A DNA stretch of 64,000 nucleotides from Spirochaetota bacterium (GTDB lineage Bacteria; Spirochaetota; Spirochaetia; Treponematales; UBA12059): NCBI GenBank assembly GCA_018262985.1, contig JADFDI010000001.1, forward strand, positions 389,027 through 453,026. Reading direction: 5' to 3'. Every line of letters begins with the position of its first letter. Positions within the stretch are counted from its first letter, which is position 1. The notes beneath the pieces are model-generated. The model was not told the DNA's origin. It was given only the letters and a program-made list of their open reading frames with translations, and ran no database searches. This document shows, in pieces, positions 1 to 7,892 of this stretch. The translations under genes were made by a program, and so were the position numbers.

Positions 1-2210
1 CGCTCGAACTCGCCCGCGTAGTAGGCGTCGCGCGCCCTGGTGATCAGGACTCGCGTCTGCTCGACGACGCGGGCGTCCTCGGAGGCGACGATGTCCTTGC
101 CGAGCCGGTCGAGCGAAGCCTCGCTGGCGGCCTTGAGCGTCGCGTCGTTCTCGAACGAGAGGCTGGCGCGGTAACGCTCGCCCGCCTGCTCGAGCCGCTC
201 GCGGGCGCCGTCGAAGTCGTCGCGGGCCAGGGCGGCGCGCGCCTCGGCCAGACGCCGGTCGCCCTCGGTCCTGGCCGAGATGGCGCGGAGCTTGAGGTCG
301 CGGGCGCTCGCGAGGGTAGCCTGCGCGCGCTCGAGGGCCGCCTGGGCCGAGCGGTCGAGCGCCCGGACCGCCTCGAGCTGGAGGACGATTCCCGCGGTTC
401 CGCCGATGAACTCGGGCTCCCGGGCCCAGCGGGCGAGGTAGTCGGCGGCCGCGGCGCGCAGGGACCTGATGGCCGCCTCCGCGTCGACGAGCGTCGGTTC
501 CGCCCTCGTCGGATAGCGTGCCAGGAAACCCGTCGCTTCGTCGGCGACGCCGTCCACGAGCGGCTTCGACGCGTCGTAGAGGGCGACGGCCGCCGCCAGG
601 CGCCGGTCGAAATCTTCGCGCTCGCGGCGGGCCGCGTAGGCGGCCACCGAGGCGGCCATCGAGCGCAGTTCGTCGCGGGCGGCGAGCAGGCGGGCGTCGA
701 GGGCGCCCTGCACGCTCTCCGCCCCGCCCGAGTCGAAACCGAGGCCGCTCCTCCGGACCAGCTCCTCGGCCCGCGCGAAGGACGCGTCGAACTCCTCGTC
801 GAAGGCCCCGAGCTCGGCCGCGAGCGAAGCCCGGAACGCTCCGTAGGCCGACAGGGCGGCGGACAGCTCCGCGGAGCCGTCATCCGCGGCGGCCCACGCG
901 TCGGCCTCCCGGGCGACGGCCAGGGCCCGCGCGCGCGATTCGGCCGCGCGGGCGGCGGACAGGGCCGAATCCCTGCGGTGCAGCGCGGCGAACCAGTCCG
1001 GGGCGGCCACGGCGAGCGCCGCCGCCCCGAAGCCAGATTCTCCCGAGTCGAGGTCGTTCGCGGCCACCGCGGACCAGAGTCCCACCGCATCGGCGGCGCG
1101 ATCGGCCAGCTCCGCGAGCGCGCGATAGCGCGCGCTGGCTTCCGCGGGCTCCGAATCGTCCCAGGCCGCGTCCGTCGCCGTCCCGCTCGCGTAGAGCATG
1201 GCCATCGCGGCGGTCTGGAGTTCGCGGAGCGTGCGAGAGATGCGCGAGTCGAAGGCTCCCACTATGCCCTCGAGCCAGGCGGCCTCCGGCCTGCCCAGGG
1301 TGAGGCGCCAGGCGAAGGGCAGCCAGGAATCGTCGGTCAGGTCGGGGGCGGTGGTTTTGAGCAGCTCGAATTGTCGCCTAAGCGAGCGGCCCGCGTCCGC
1401 GGCGTCGTCCCTGATCGAGGCGGCCGCACGGATCGCAGCCTCGGCCGCCGGCCAGGCCGACGCGATCGCCTTCGGATCGGCGCTCGCGAAGGCGCGGACC
1501 AGGACGGCCACGGCTTCCTCCGCCCGGGTGCCCATGGCCGCGGCGCGGTCTATGGCCGCGACCGCCGAGTCCACCCAGTCCTGCACGGCGTTGACGGTCA
1601 GCGCGTCGTAGCCCGCCTCGTAGAACTGCTCGCGGTAAAGCCCGTAGGCGGCCGCGTAGCGGCGGGCGGCGTCGACGTAGCGTTCGGCCTCGATCAGGGC
1701 GCGGCCTTCGGCCATGGCGCGGTCGAACGCCGCGCGGTTCTCGGTGAAGAGCGCCGTCTTCTCGATGTTGGCGAGCGTGGTACGGATGATGGGGTTCGGC
1801 GAACGTTCGATGCCTTTGAGCTCCTCGATGAGGGCGAGCTTGCGGGCCTGGTTCTCGGGGTCGTTGATGACGACGTCGACGACCTCCTCCGCCGTGCGGG
1901 CGTATTGCAACCGCCGTTCCATGATGGAGCTGATGCGCTTCTGGATGGCGTCGAAATCGTCGGGGCGCGCGCGGATCAGTTCGGTGAGCAGGGTGAGCGC
2001 CTCGTCGTAGCGCTGCTGTTCGATGAGGGCGTCGACCGCGTCGTAGGGGCTTTCGCGTTGCCCGAGCCCGTGGACCGGGGCGGCCCCCAGGGCGAGGAGG
2101 ACGGCGAGCAGGACCAAACCGGCGAATCCGGGGCGGGCGCGCGACGCGACCGGGAGGGCCGTCGGCCTTCCCCTTTCGGTCACTCGAGTCGCGGACCTGC
2201 CCCTTCCCAT
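1..2210 (-). CDS. Exported spirochaete protein of unknown function, 3' end outside window
   Basis: An open frame of 736 codons runs from an ATG at 2210 to the left edge without a stop, so the C-terminus is missing. Residues about 29-45 form a hydrophobic segment after an Arg-rich N-terminus, consistent with a signal peptide or anchor. The next stretch (DALIEQQRYDEALTLLTEL) resembles a TPR-like helical pair. The rest is Ala/Arg/Glu-rich helical sequence with no motif I recognise. It is divergent from the UPF0164 gene at 2417, which suggests an envelope role, but this is inference. Long open frames on the opposite strand here are composition artefacts of the high GC content. The coding frame is clear; the function is unknown. 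Confidence 0.7.
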   Translation of the reverse strand, partial: MGRGRSATRVTERGRPTALPVASRARPGFAGLVLLAVLLALGAAPVHGLGQRESPYDAVDALIEQQRYDEALTLLTELIRARPDDFDAIQKRISSIMERRLQYARTAEEVVDVVINDPENQARKLALIEELKGIERSPNPIIRTTLANIEKTALFTENRAAFDRAMAEGRALIEAERYVDAARRYAAAYGLYREQFYEAGYDALTVNAVQDWVDSAVAAIDRAAAMGTRAEEAVAVLVRAFASADPKAIASAWPAAEAAIRAAASIRDDAADAGRSLRRQFELLKTTAPDLTDDSWLPFAWRLTLGRPEAAWLEGIVGAFDSRISRTLRELQTAAMAMLYASGTATDAAWDDSEPAEASARYRALAELADRAADAVGLWSAVAANDLDSGESGFGAAALAVAAPDWFAALHRRDSALSAARAAESRARALAVAREADAWAAADDGSAELSAALSAYGAFRASLAAELGAFDEEFDASFARAEELVRRSGLGFDSGGAESVQGALDARLLAARDELRSMAASVAAYAARREREDFDRRLAAAVALYDASKPLVDGVADEATGFLARYPTRAEPTLVDAEAAIRSLRAAAADYLARWAREPEFIGGTAGIVLQLEAVRALDRSAQAALERAQATLASARDLKLRAISARTEGDRRLAEARAALARDDFDGARERLEQAGERYRASLSFENDATLKAASEASLDRLGKDIVASEDARVVEQTRVLITRARDAYYAGEFE

Positions 2211-2392
2211 GCTTCCCCCGGCTCCGATGCCGGCCGGCGGCCGGCTGGCATCGGGATTTCGAGCGGCCTGACGCCGCCGAGCGCTCGCGGCGCGGAACCC
2301 CCGTTCGATTCTCGGCACGATAGGCCCCGGGGTGGAGCCGCATCGGGACGCGAGCCGCGCGGCGCCGTACCCCTGATAGAAAAGGACGGTAC

Positions 2393-2405
2393 TATACAGT
2401 ATACT
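2393..2405 (+). promoter_or_regulatory. Possible overlapping -10 boxes before the UPF0164 gene
   Basis: TATACA (2393-2398) and TATACT (2400-2405) lie in an AT-rich patch just before the ATG at 2417. The core TATAC-A-GTATA is a small palindrome. I see no convincing -35 at 16-18 bp, so this is tentative. Confidence 0.3.
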
Positions 2406-2416
2406 CCAGCCTGAAG

Positions 2417-3751
2417 ATGAAGCGCGCCGCGACCCTCGCCCTGGCCTTGGCCCTCGCCGTCTCGGGCGCGGTGCCTCTAGTCGCCCAGTCGAGCTTTCCC
2501 GAAATCTACGGCCTTTTCTACGACCTCTTCGCCGACCGCGTCGACCCGAACGAGGGCGGTACCGTCTTCCTGTCGACCCTGGTGCCGATCGGCGGGCTCG
2601 GCGAGGCCATGGGCGGCGCCTACCTCGCGGTGGCCAGGGACAATTCCTTCATTGAATACAATCCCGCCGGCAGCGCCGTCATCGACCGCACCGAGCTCGC
2701 GCTCTACCACAACAACTGGATCGAGGAGGCCAAGGTCGAGGCCGCCGTCTACGCCATGCGCTTCGGGGACCTGGGCTTCGCCGTTTCTGGAAAGTGGCTC
2801 TACCTGCCCTTCACCGAGTACGACCAGTACGCCGCCTCCGTCGCGGGGTCGTACTACGCCGAGGCGATAGCCACCGCGAACGCCTCCGTCCGCCTCTTCC
2901 CCGGCTACTACTTCTACGGCCTCGCCGTCGGGCTGAACCTCAAGGCCGCGTACCGCTCCTTTCCCGACTACGACCTCGACGACGACGGCGTGCTCGAGCC
3001 CGACGAGCTCTCCACGGGCGAGGATCAATCGGCCTTCGCCGTCATGGTCGACGCGGGGCTGCTGACGCGTTTCAACCTGCTCAAATTCTACGGTTCGCGC
3101 TCCAAGAACGCCGCCGTGGGGCTGACCCTCCGCAACCTGGGGCCGCCCGCCAAGGGCGAGCCGCTCGCGACCGTGGCCTCGACCGGCTTCGCCTGGTCGC
3201 CGCTCCGCCCCCTCACCCTCTCCGCCGACCTCTCGCAGCCGCTCAACCTGCTCGATCCAGCCGCGAGCGAACGCCGGTACTGGTCGGTCGGCTTCCTCGC
3301 CCAGCTGACGGACTTCCTGGGCTTGCAGGGCGGCTTCCAGCTCAAGGGCGCGAACCCGAGGATCTCCCTCGGCGCCGCCGTCGAGATCGAGCCCGTCACC
3401 CTGCTCGTCAACTACAACCTCGATCTCGCCACGGCCTTCGGTCCCCTTAACCGGCTCTCGCTGGAAGCGCGCTTCGACCTCGGGGACCGCGGCCGCGCCG
3501 ATCGCGCGCGGAAGGTCGAGGAACTCTACCTGTCGGGGCTCGACGCGTACGCTTCGGGCGATTCGGAGCTCGCCGTCTCGTTCTGGCGGCAAGCCCTGGA
3601 GCTCGACCGGTCCTTCGATCCCGCGCGAGAAAGCCTCGACGCGGCGGTCGCCCTGCTCGACCTGCTCGACCTGCTCGAGGAGACCCGGCGCCTCGACGCG
3701 CCGGCCTCCGCGCCCGATCCCGCCGCCGGCGAACCCGAAGGAACTCCATGA
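2417..3751 (+). CDS. UPF0164 family outer-membrane protein (FadL-like), with C-terminal TPR-like tail
   Basis: The 444-residue product begins with a signal peptide (residues 1-23, ending ...VPLVAQ). The stretch from about residue 55 (LGEAMGGAYLAVARD, NSFIEYNPAGSAV, ELALYHNNWIEEAKVE) is characteristic of the UPF0164 proteins of Treponema (TP0548/TP0858/TP0859 type), which are predicted beta-barrels related to FadL. Regularly alternating strands continue to about residue 355. The last 70 residues (VEELYLSGLDAYASGDSELAVSFWRQALELD) form a TPR-like helical repeat and then a Pro/Ala tail. It is therefore likely an outer-membrane porin or fatty-acid-type transporter. It overlaps the YggT gene by 4 bp (ATGA), so the two are probably cotranscribed. 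Confidence 0.8.
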   Translation: MKRAATLALALALAVSGAVPLVAQSSFPEIYGLFYDLFADRVDPNEGGTVFLSTLVPIGGLGEAMGGAYLAVARDNSFIEYNPAGSAVIDRTELALYHNNWIEEAKVEAAVYAMRFGDLGFAVSGKWLYLPFTEYDQYAASVAGSYYAEAIATANASVRLFPGYYFYGLAVGLNLKAAYRSFPDYDLDDDGVLEPDELSTGEDQSAFAVMVDAGLLTRFNLLKFYGSRSKNAAVGLTLRNLGPPAKGEPLATVASTGFAWSPLRPLTLSADLSQPLNLLDPAASERRYWSVGFLAQLTDFLGLQGGFQLKGANPRISLGAAVEIEPVTLLVNYNLDLATAFGPLNRLSLEARFDLGDRGRADRARKVEELYLSGLDAYASGDSELAVSFWRQALELDRSFDPARESLDAAVALLDLLDLLEETRRLDAPASAPDPAAGEPEGTP

Positions 3752-4347
3752 ACCTGCTGTCCGCGATCTTCCACGCCCTCAACGCGCTGCTGACCCTCTA
3801 CGTCTTCGTCTGCATCGTGCGCCTGGTCTCGACCTGGATTCCCGCCCTGCCGGAAGGCTCGTTCGTGATGCGCGCGGTGAGCGCCCTCGCCGATCCGTGG
3901 TTCTCGCTGTTCGGCAGGTCGGGCCGGCTGCGGGCGGGACGCCTGGACTTTTCCCCGATGGTGGCCATCGGCGTCCTCTACGTGGTCGGCGGCGTGCTCA
4001 ACCAGCTCGCGGTGCTCGGACGCGTGCGCCTCGGCCTCGTGCTCGCCTCGATCGTCGGCGTGGCCTGGTCGGTCCTCGCCTTCTTCGCTTCGTTCTTCGC
4101 CGTGTTGATCCTCGCCCGCGGAGTCGCCTACGCGTTCCGCTGGAACAGCCTGCACCCCGCCTGGCGCGCGATCGACGCGCTCATCAATCCTGTCGTGTAC
4201 CGCACCAACCGGGTCGTGTACCGGAACCGCATAGTGAATTACCTCCAGGGCCTCGCCACCGCCTTCGTCATCCTGGCGCTCTTCAGGGTGGCCGGCGGCT
4301 TCGGCGTCACGGCGCTGAGCGGGCTCCTGGCCCGCATACCCTTCTGA
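3748..4347 (+). CDS. YggT family membrane protein
   Basis: The product has 199 residues with four to five hydrophobic helices. The motif IVRLVSTWIPALPEG near residue 25, followed by LADPWFSLFGR, matches a YggT domain, and a second degenerate copy follows (ALINPVVYRTNRVVYRN...). Two YggT halves in about 200 residues is usual for the family. Family members are small inner-membrane proteins of unclear role, sometimes linked to cell division or osmotic stress. It starts at the ATGA overlap with the UPF0164 gene. Confidence 0.8.
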   Translation: MNLLSAIFHALNALLTLYVFVCIVRLVSTWIPALPEGSFVMRAVSALADPWFSLFGRSGRLRAGRLDFSPMVAIGVLYVVGGVLNQLAVLGRVRLGLVLASIVGVAWSVLAFFASFFAVLILARGVAYAFRWNSLHPAWRAIDALINPVVYRTNRVVYRNRIVNYLQGLATAFVILALFRVAGGFGVTALSGLLARIPF

Positions 4348-4414
4348 TCCGGCGCCGGACGGGGCGACGTCCCCTTCCCGCGCGCGCGACCCCGTCGACG
4401 GGGAAAGGAAACGC

Positions 4415-4816
4415 ATGCTGACATCGAAACTTCGCGCCAGGCTCGCCGGCATCGCGGCGACGCTCGACCCTGTGGTCATCCTCGGCCGCGGCGGCGCCTC
4501 CGAAGGCGTCCGCGAGGCCCTCGCCGCGGCGCTCGAATCCCACGAGCTCGTCAAGCTCCGCTTCGGCGACTTCCAGGGCGAGAAGAAGGAATTGGCGAGG
4601 GATTTGGCCGCCGCCACGGGCGCCGAGCTCGTCCGCGTCATCGGCAACGTGGCCGTCTTCTGGAAGCGCAACCCCGACCCCGAAAAGCGCAAGGTCGCCC
4701 TCGAGGCCGAGCCCCCGATCAGGAAGACCGCCCCGGGAACCGTGACGGGGAGGAAGCCCGCCAAGCCTCCAAAACCGAGAAGAAACGCCGAAACGCCGAG
4801 GCCGCCGAGGGGATAG
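4415..4816 (+). CDS. yhbY: YhbY/CRM-domain RNA-binding protein (ribosome assembly)
   Basis: The product has 133 residues. Residues 1-95 form a CRS1/YhbY domain: LDPVVILGRGGASEGVREAL contains the conserved GxxG-type RNA-binding loop, and LVKLRFGD and ELVRVIGNVAVFWKRN are the following conserved strands. Bacterial YhbY binds pre-50S particles and helps 23S rRNA maturation. The C-terminal 38 residues are a basic Pro/Lys/Arg tail, probably disordered. A clear ribosome-binding site (AAAGGAAA) precedes the ATG. It follows the YggT gene after 67 bp, on the same strand. Confidence 0.88.
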   Translation: MLTSKLRARLAGIAATLDPVVILGRGGASEGVREALAAALESHELVKLRFGDFQGEKKELARDLAAATGAELVRVIGNVAVFWKRNPDPEKRKVALEAEPPIRKTAPGTVTGRKPAKPPKPRRNAETPRPPRG

Positions 4817-4950
4817 TGAAGCGAGATTGGCGTCGGCATTCGCCTCCATATCCCGTGCGCCGGGGACGAAGGAACTGAATCCGTTTCCTCGCCCTGCTCG
4901 TCGCGCTCGGCGCCTCGGCGTTCGTTTCCGCGAGGTTTCCCTCCCGTGGT

Positions 4951-6294
4951 CTATTCGGGTTTGCGGCGGACGACGGCCTTGGTCTTCCAGCGGCCGGTGG
5001 AGTAGTACCAGGTCGAGAAGGCGGCGCCGACGGCCCAGCCCGCCGGCACGCTCAACCAGATGCCGTCCGGTCCCAGGTATTTCGAAAGGATGATCGCCGC
5101 GGGAATGCGGACCGCCCAGAGCGCGAGCAGGGTGTTGATCATGGGGATGAAGGCGTCGCCCGCGCCGCGCATCACGCCGTTGTTGATGAACATGGTGGAG
5201 AAGAGCACGTAGAAGACGCCTACGATGAAGAGGTAGCGGGCGCCGATCGCGACCACCGCGGGATCGGCCGAGAACATGGTCATGAGCGGCGTGCCCGCGA
5301 AGACGACCGCGGCCCCCACCGCGACGGAGATCGCGGCGCCGACGGCGACGGCCGACAGGTGGCCGCGCTTGACCCGCTCGGGTTTCCCCGCGCCGAGGTT
5401 CTGCCCCGTGAAGGTGCTGATGGCCTGCGAAAGGTTCATCGCGGGCATGGAGGCGAACGCGTCGAGGCGGCTCGCGGCGGCGAAGCCCGCCATGACGTCG
5501 GTGCCGAAGCCGTTGACCACGCGGGTCAGGGCCATCATGCCCGCCGCCACCATGGTCTGCTGGACGCCGCTCGGCAGGCCGATGCGCAGGGACTGGACGA
5601 AGATGGCCTTGTCGAAGCGCAGCGCCTTGATCTCGAGCCGCACGAATTCGTTCCGCCGGTCGAGCCAGGCCAGGGCGCCGAGGAACGACAGGCCCTGGGA
5701 GACGACGGTGGCCCAGGCGGCGCCGGCGACTCCCCATCCGAAGCCGACCACGAAGACCAGGTCGAGGACGATGTTGGCGAGCGTGGCGGCGACGAGGATC
5801 CAGAGCGGGGTCCTGGAATCGCCCAGGCCGCGCAGGATGGCCGATACCGCGTTGTACCCGAACATGGGCAGCATCCCGGAAAAGATGATGCGGAGGTAGG
5901 TGGAGGCCTCGCCGTAGGTGTCGGCGGGCACCTTGAGCAGGCGAAGGACGGGATCCGCGACCAGCAGCCCGATGGCGGTCAGGGCGAGCCCGGCCCAGAA
6001 GAGGACGATGTAGCCCGTGTCCACCGCGCGCCGGACGGACTCGCGGTCGCGTGCGCCGTAGTATTGCGCCACCAGGACCGTGGTTCCCATGGTCACGCCC
6101 ATGACGAGGGCGATCATCAGGAACATGACGGGGAAGCTCGCGCCGACGGCCGCGAGCGCGGTCTTGCCCACGAAGCGGCCGACGATGGCGCTGTCGACCA
6201 TCGAGTAGAGCTGCTGGAACACGTTGCCGAGCAGCATGGGCAAGGCGAAGGCGATGATCGACGTGGTTTCGTTGTCGGTCGTGAGATCCCTCAT
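4951..6294 (-). CDS. MATE family efflux transporter
   Basis: The product has 447 residues and 12 predicted membrane helices, the normal MATE length. The N-terminal half has the hallmark stretch ALPMLLGNVFQQLYSMVDSAIVGRF with FVGKTALAAVGASFPV. The second half repeats the topology (LRIGLPSGVQQTMVAAGMMALTRVVNGFG). It should export cationic drugs or metabolites in exchange for Na+ or H+. Its substrate cannot be read from sequence. The start is supported by a GGAAG ribosome-binding site and by the promoter at 6362-6390. It is divergent from the histidine phosphatase at 6448. Confidence 0.9.
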   Translation of the reverse strand: MRDLTTDNETTSIIAFALPMLLGNVFQQLYSMVDSAIVGRFVGKTALAAVGASFPVMFLMIALVMGVTMGTTVLVAQYYGARDRESVRRAVDTGYIVLFWAGLALTAIGLLVADPVLRLLKVPADTYGEASTYLRIIFSGMLPMFGYNAVSAILRGLGDSRTPLWILVAATLANIVLDLVFVVGFGWGVAGAAWATVVSQGLSFLGALAWLDRRNEFVRLEIKALRFDKAIFVQSLRIGLPSGVQQTMVAAGMMALTRVVNGFGTDVMAGFAAASRLDAFASMPAMNLSQAISTFTGQNLGAGKPERVKRGHLSAVAVGAAISVAVGAAVVFAGTPLMTMFSADPAVVAIGARYLFIVGVFYVLFSTMFINNGVMRGAGDAFIPMINTLLALWAVRIPAAIILSKYLGPDGIWLSVPAGWAVGAAFSTWYYSTGRWKTKAVVRRKPE

Positions 6295-6361
6295 GGCACT
6301 TCCTGGAAGCGGGATGGCGCGGTTCGCGCCCGGTTCGCGCCGGACGGTGGATGCTCGCTAG

Positions 6362-6390
6362 AAGATAGGCCTTTCGCCTCGGGCGGACAA
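6362..6390 (-). promoter_or_regulatory. Sigma-70-type promoter of the MATE gene
   Basis: Read on the minus strand: TTGTCC (6390-6385), 17 bp spacer, TATCTT (6367-6362), about 68 bp before the ATG at 6294. Confidence 0.55.
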
Positions 6391-6408
6391 GCCATGCCGA
6401 CGCGCGCC

Positions 6409-6438
6409 TTCCCGCGTCGGCGCGGAGCGGGCTATACT
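6409..6438 (+). promoter_or_regulatory. Promoter with -10 nine bases from the start codon (near-leaderless)
   Basis: TATACT (6433-6438) ends 9 bases before the ATG at 6448. A weak TTCCCG sits 18 bp upstream. Initiation 6-7 bases after the -10 would leave a leader of about 3 nt, and there is no Shine-Dalgarno sequence. Confidence 0.5.
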
Positions 6439-6447
6439 GGCCTTCCG

Positions 6448-7173
6448 ATGGAACAGGAACTTGACCGGACGCGCGCCGGCGACGCGATGGCCGAACGGGT
6501 CGATGCCCGGTTTTTTTCCACCCTCGCGCGGGAGACGCGTTTCTTCATCGCGCGGCACGGCCAGAGCGTGGGCAACGCGAAGGGCGTCATCCAGGGCCTG
6601 ACCGACTATCCGCTCGACGAAGCCGGCCGCGAGCAGGCCGCCGCGCTCGGAGCATGGCTCCGCGACCGAGGCATCGCCGCCTGCGCGGCCTCGCCGCTTT
6701 CCCGCGCGCGGGAGACGGCGGAAATCGCGGCCGAGGCGGCCGACCTTCCGCCGCCGGGCTTCGACCCGGTGTTCCGCGAGCTGGATACCGGCGCGTTCTC
6801 CGACCTCTCGATGGAGGAAATCCGCGCGCGTTTTCCCGCCGAGCACGCCGCCTTCGAGCGCCTGAGCTGGGAGGGCGTTCCGGGAGCCGAGCGGGTGGCC
6901 GGATTGGCCGCGCGCGCCCGCCTGGCCTGGGCGCGGCTCAGGGATCTGGCGAACTCGTCCGGCGGAAACGTCCTCTGCGTGAGCCACGGCGGCTTCATCC
7001 AGTGGCTCGTCCGCGTCACCTTCGGCCTCGAGGATTCGTGGATGCCGCTCGTTCCCACGGGGAACTGCGGCGTCTTCGAACTGCTCGCCGCGCCGCTCGG
7101 CGACGGAGCCTACGTGCAGTGGCACCGCATCAATCACTTGCCGACGCAGCCGAAATCGCCCGCGCTGTTCTGA
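6448..7173 (+). CDS. Histidine phosphatase family protein (phosphoglycerate-mutase-like)
   Basis: The product has 241 residues. Near residue 32 is the catalytic RHG motif (FFIARHGQSVGNAKG), which carries the phospho-accepting His. Further family marks are the Arg in LSRARETAE, the acid-base Glu in FRELDTGAFSDLS, and the second catalytic His in VLCVSHGGFIQW. The substrate is not predictable; such proteins act on sugar phosphates, cobalamin intermediates or phosphoproteins. I chose the ATG at 6448 because the promoter -10 lies directly upstream and the longer open frame upstream is antisense to the MATE gene. Confidence 0.85.
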   Translation: MEQELDRTRAGDAMAERVDARFFSTLARETRFFIARHGQSVGNAKGVIQGLTDYPLDEAGREQAAALGAWLRDRGIAACAASPLSRARETAEIAAEAADLPPPGFDPVFRELDTGAFSDLSMEEIRARFPAEHAAFERLSWEGVPGAERVAGLAARARLAWARLRDLANSSGGNVLCVSHGGFIQWLVRVTFGLEDSWMPLVPTGNCGVFELLAAPLGDGAYVQWHRINHLPTQPKSPALF

Positions 7174-7218
7174 CGAAAATCGAAAAGCCGGCGAAGGGCG
7201 TTATCAAGGCCTGCCAGG

Positions 7219-7285
7219 GCGGGGCCTGACACGGAATAGCACACCCCACTCGCTGACGCTCGGGGGCGCGCCATTCCGTGTCACC
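7219..7285 (-). repeat. Inverted, shorter copy of the structured hairpin repeat
   Basis: TGACACGGAAT (7227-7237) and ATTCCGTGTCA (7273-7283) are perfect 11-bp arms. Read on the minus strand the interior is GGGTG...CCCGAGCG-tc-AGCGAG...CAGG, the same tip and end sequences as the elements at 7710, 20549 and 37741, but with an entirely different stem. Confidence 0.55.
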
Positions 7286-7324
7286 CGCCGTCCTGCTTGG
7301 TTCCGACGGCGCTGCGCCGGGTTT

Positions 7325-7601
7325 GCGCTTTCACGCCGGCCGACGTGGCGGGCGGGTTCGGAAGGCGGCGGTTCGGCGGGGGCTCGGGAGATCGACGAAG
7401 CCTTCGGTAAATCGCCGAAGCCGCTTTGCGGCTTCGGCGCCGCGACCGCGACAGCGGTCGCGCGCTTTCACGCTGGCCGACGTGGCGGGCGGGTTCGGAA
7501 GGCGGCGGTTCCGCGGGGGGCGCGGGAGATCGACGAAGCCTTCGGCAAATCGACGAAGCCGCTTTGCGGCTTCGTCGCCGCGACCGCGAAATGCGGTCGC
7601 G
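7325..7601. repeat. Two tandem 137-bp units, each with two hairpins
   Basis: Unit 1 spans 7325-7461 and unit 2 spans 7462-7601. Each holds a stem of CGNCGAAGCCGC-TTT-GCGGCTTCGNCG (7413-7439 and 7551-7577) and a second stem of CGCGACCGC/GCGGTCGCG (7441-7462 and 7579-7601). The N positions change from C:G in unit 1 to A:T in unit 2, so pairing is kept. No open frame here looks coding. Confidence 0.7.
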
Positions 7602-7612
7602 CGCGCCCGGAA

Positions 7613-7746
7613 GGCTGACCCGTCGCGCCTTTGGAAGCTGTGGATGGCGGCGTCGTGGAGAAGAATAACACGCCCGATAGGCCGACCCGTCGCGCGTGCG
7701 ACGCGCCGCGCATGGAAAGCGGCGTGATGGAGTAACGATACGGCGC
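7613..7746. repeat. Two diverged 67-bp direct repeats overlapping the outer box of the next element
   Basis: Copies begin GGCTGACCCGTCGCGC (7613) and GGCCGACCCGTCGCGC (7680). Both contain a GCGGCGT...TGGAGNA segment near position 40 of the unit, which is the left outer box of the structured element at 7710. The 3' halves have diverged. Confidence 0.5.
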
Positions 7747-7877
7747 ACGTTGTACCGGTGTGGGTAGCGCGGGGGGTGGCGACGCGCGACGCGCCCCCGA
7801 GCGCTAGCGAGGGGGTGCGTAGTGCGTCGACAGGACCCCCGCTATCCGGTTCGCGAACGGCCTGCGCCGATTTCCAT
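7710..7877 (+). repeat. Structured intergenic repeat, copy A (about 168 bp)
   Basis: The left outer box is CATGGAAAGCGGCGTG (7711-7726) and the right outer box is the near-complement GCCGATTTCCATG (7865-7877). Between them GGTGGCG (7775) and CGACAGGACCC (7828-7838) bracket a stem-loop whose tip is CGAGCG-ct-AGCGAG (7798-7811). The whole element can fold as one long hairpin. Related copies lie at 20549-20680 and 37741-37911. Its right end runs into the 3' end of the pseudouridine synthase gene region. No coding capacity is seen. Confidence 0.65.
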
Positions 7878-7892
7878 GACTCGCGGGTGGCG

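Noticed and set aside
978-2414. A 478-codon + strand frame ending just before the UPF0164 start
   Set aside because: The minus strand reads through the same region with a signal peptide and TPR-like start, and the + frame has no recognisable motif.
7219-7877. Integron attC sites or a CRISPR array as explanation for the hairpin block
   Set aside because: The GTTRRRY/RYYYAAC attC ends are absent, no cassette genes or integrase are nearby, and there are no regular repeat-spacer units of 28-40 bp.
7174-7892. Possible short genes of 60-155 codons in the repeat block
   Set aside because: All are Arg/Ala/Gly-rich, overlap tandem repeats in shifting frames and have no ribosome-binding sites; the DNA is better explained by hairpin repeats.
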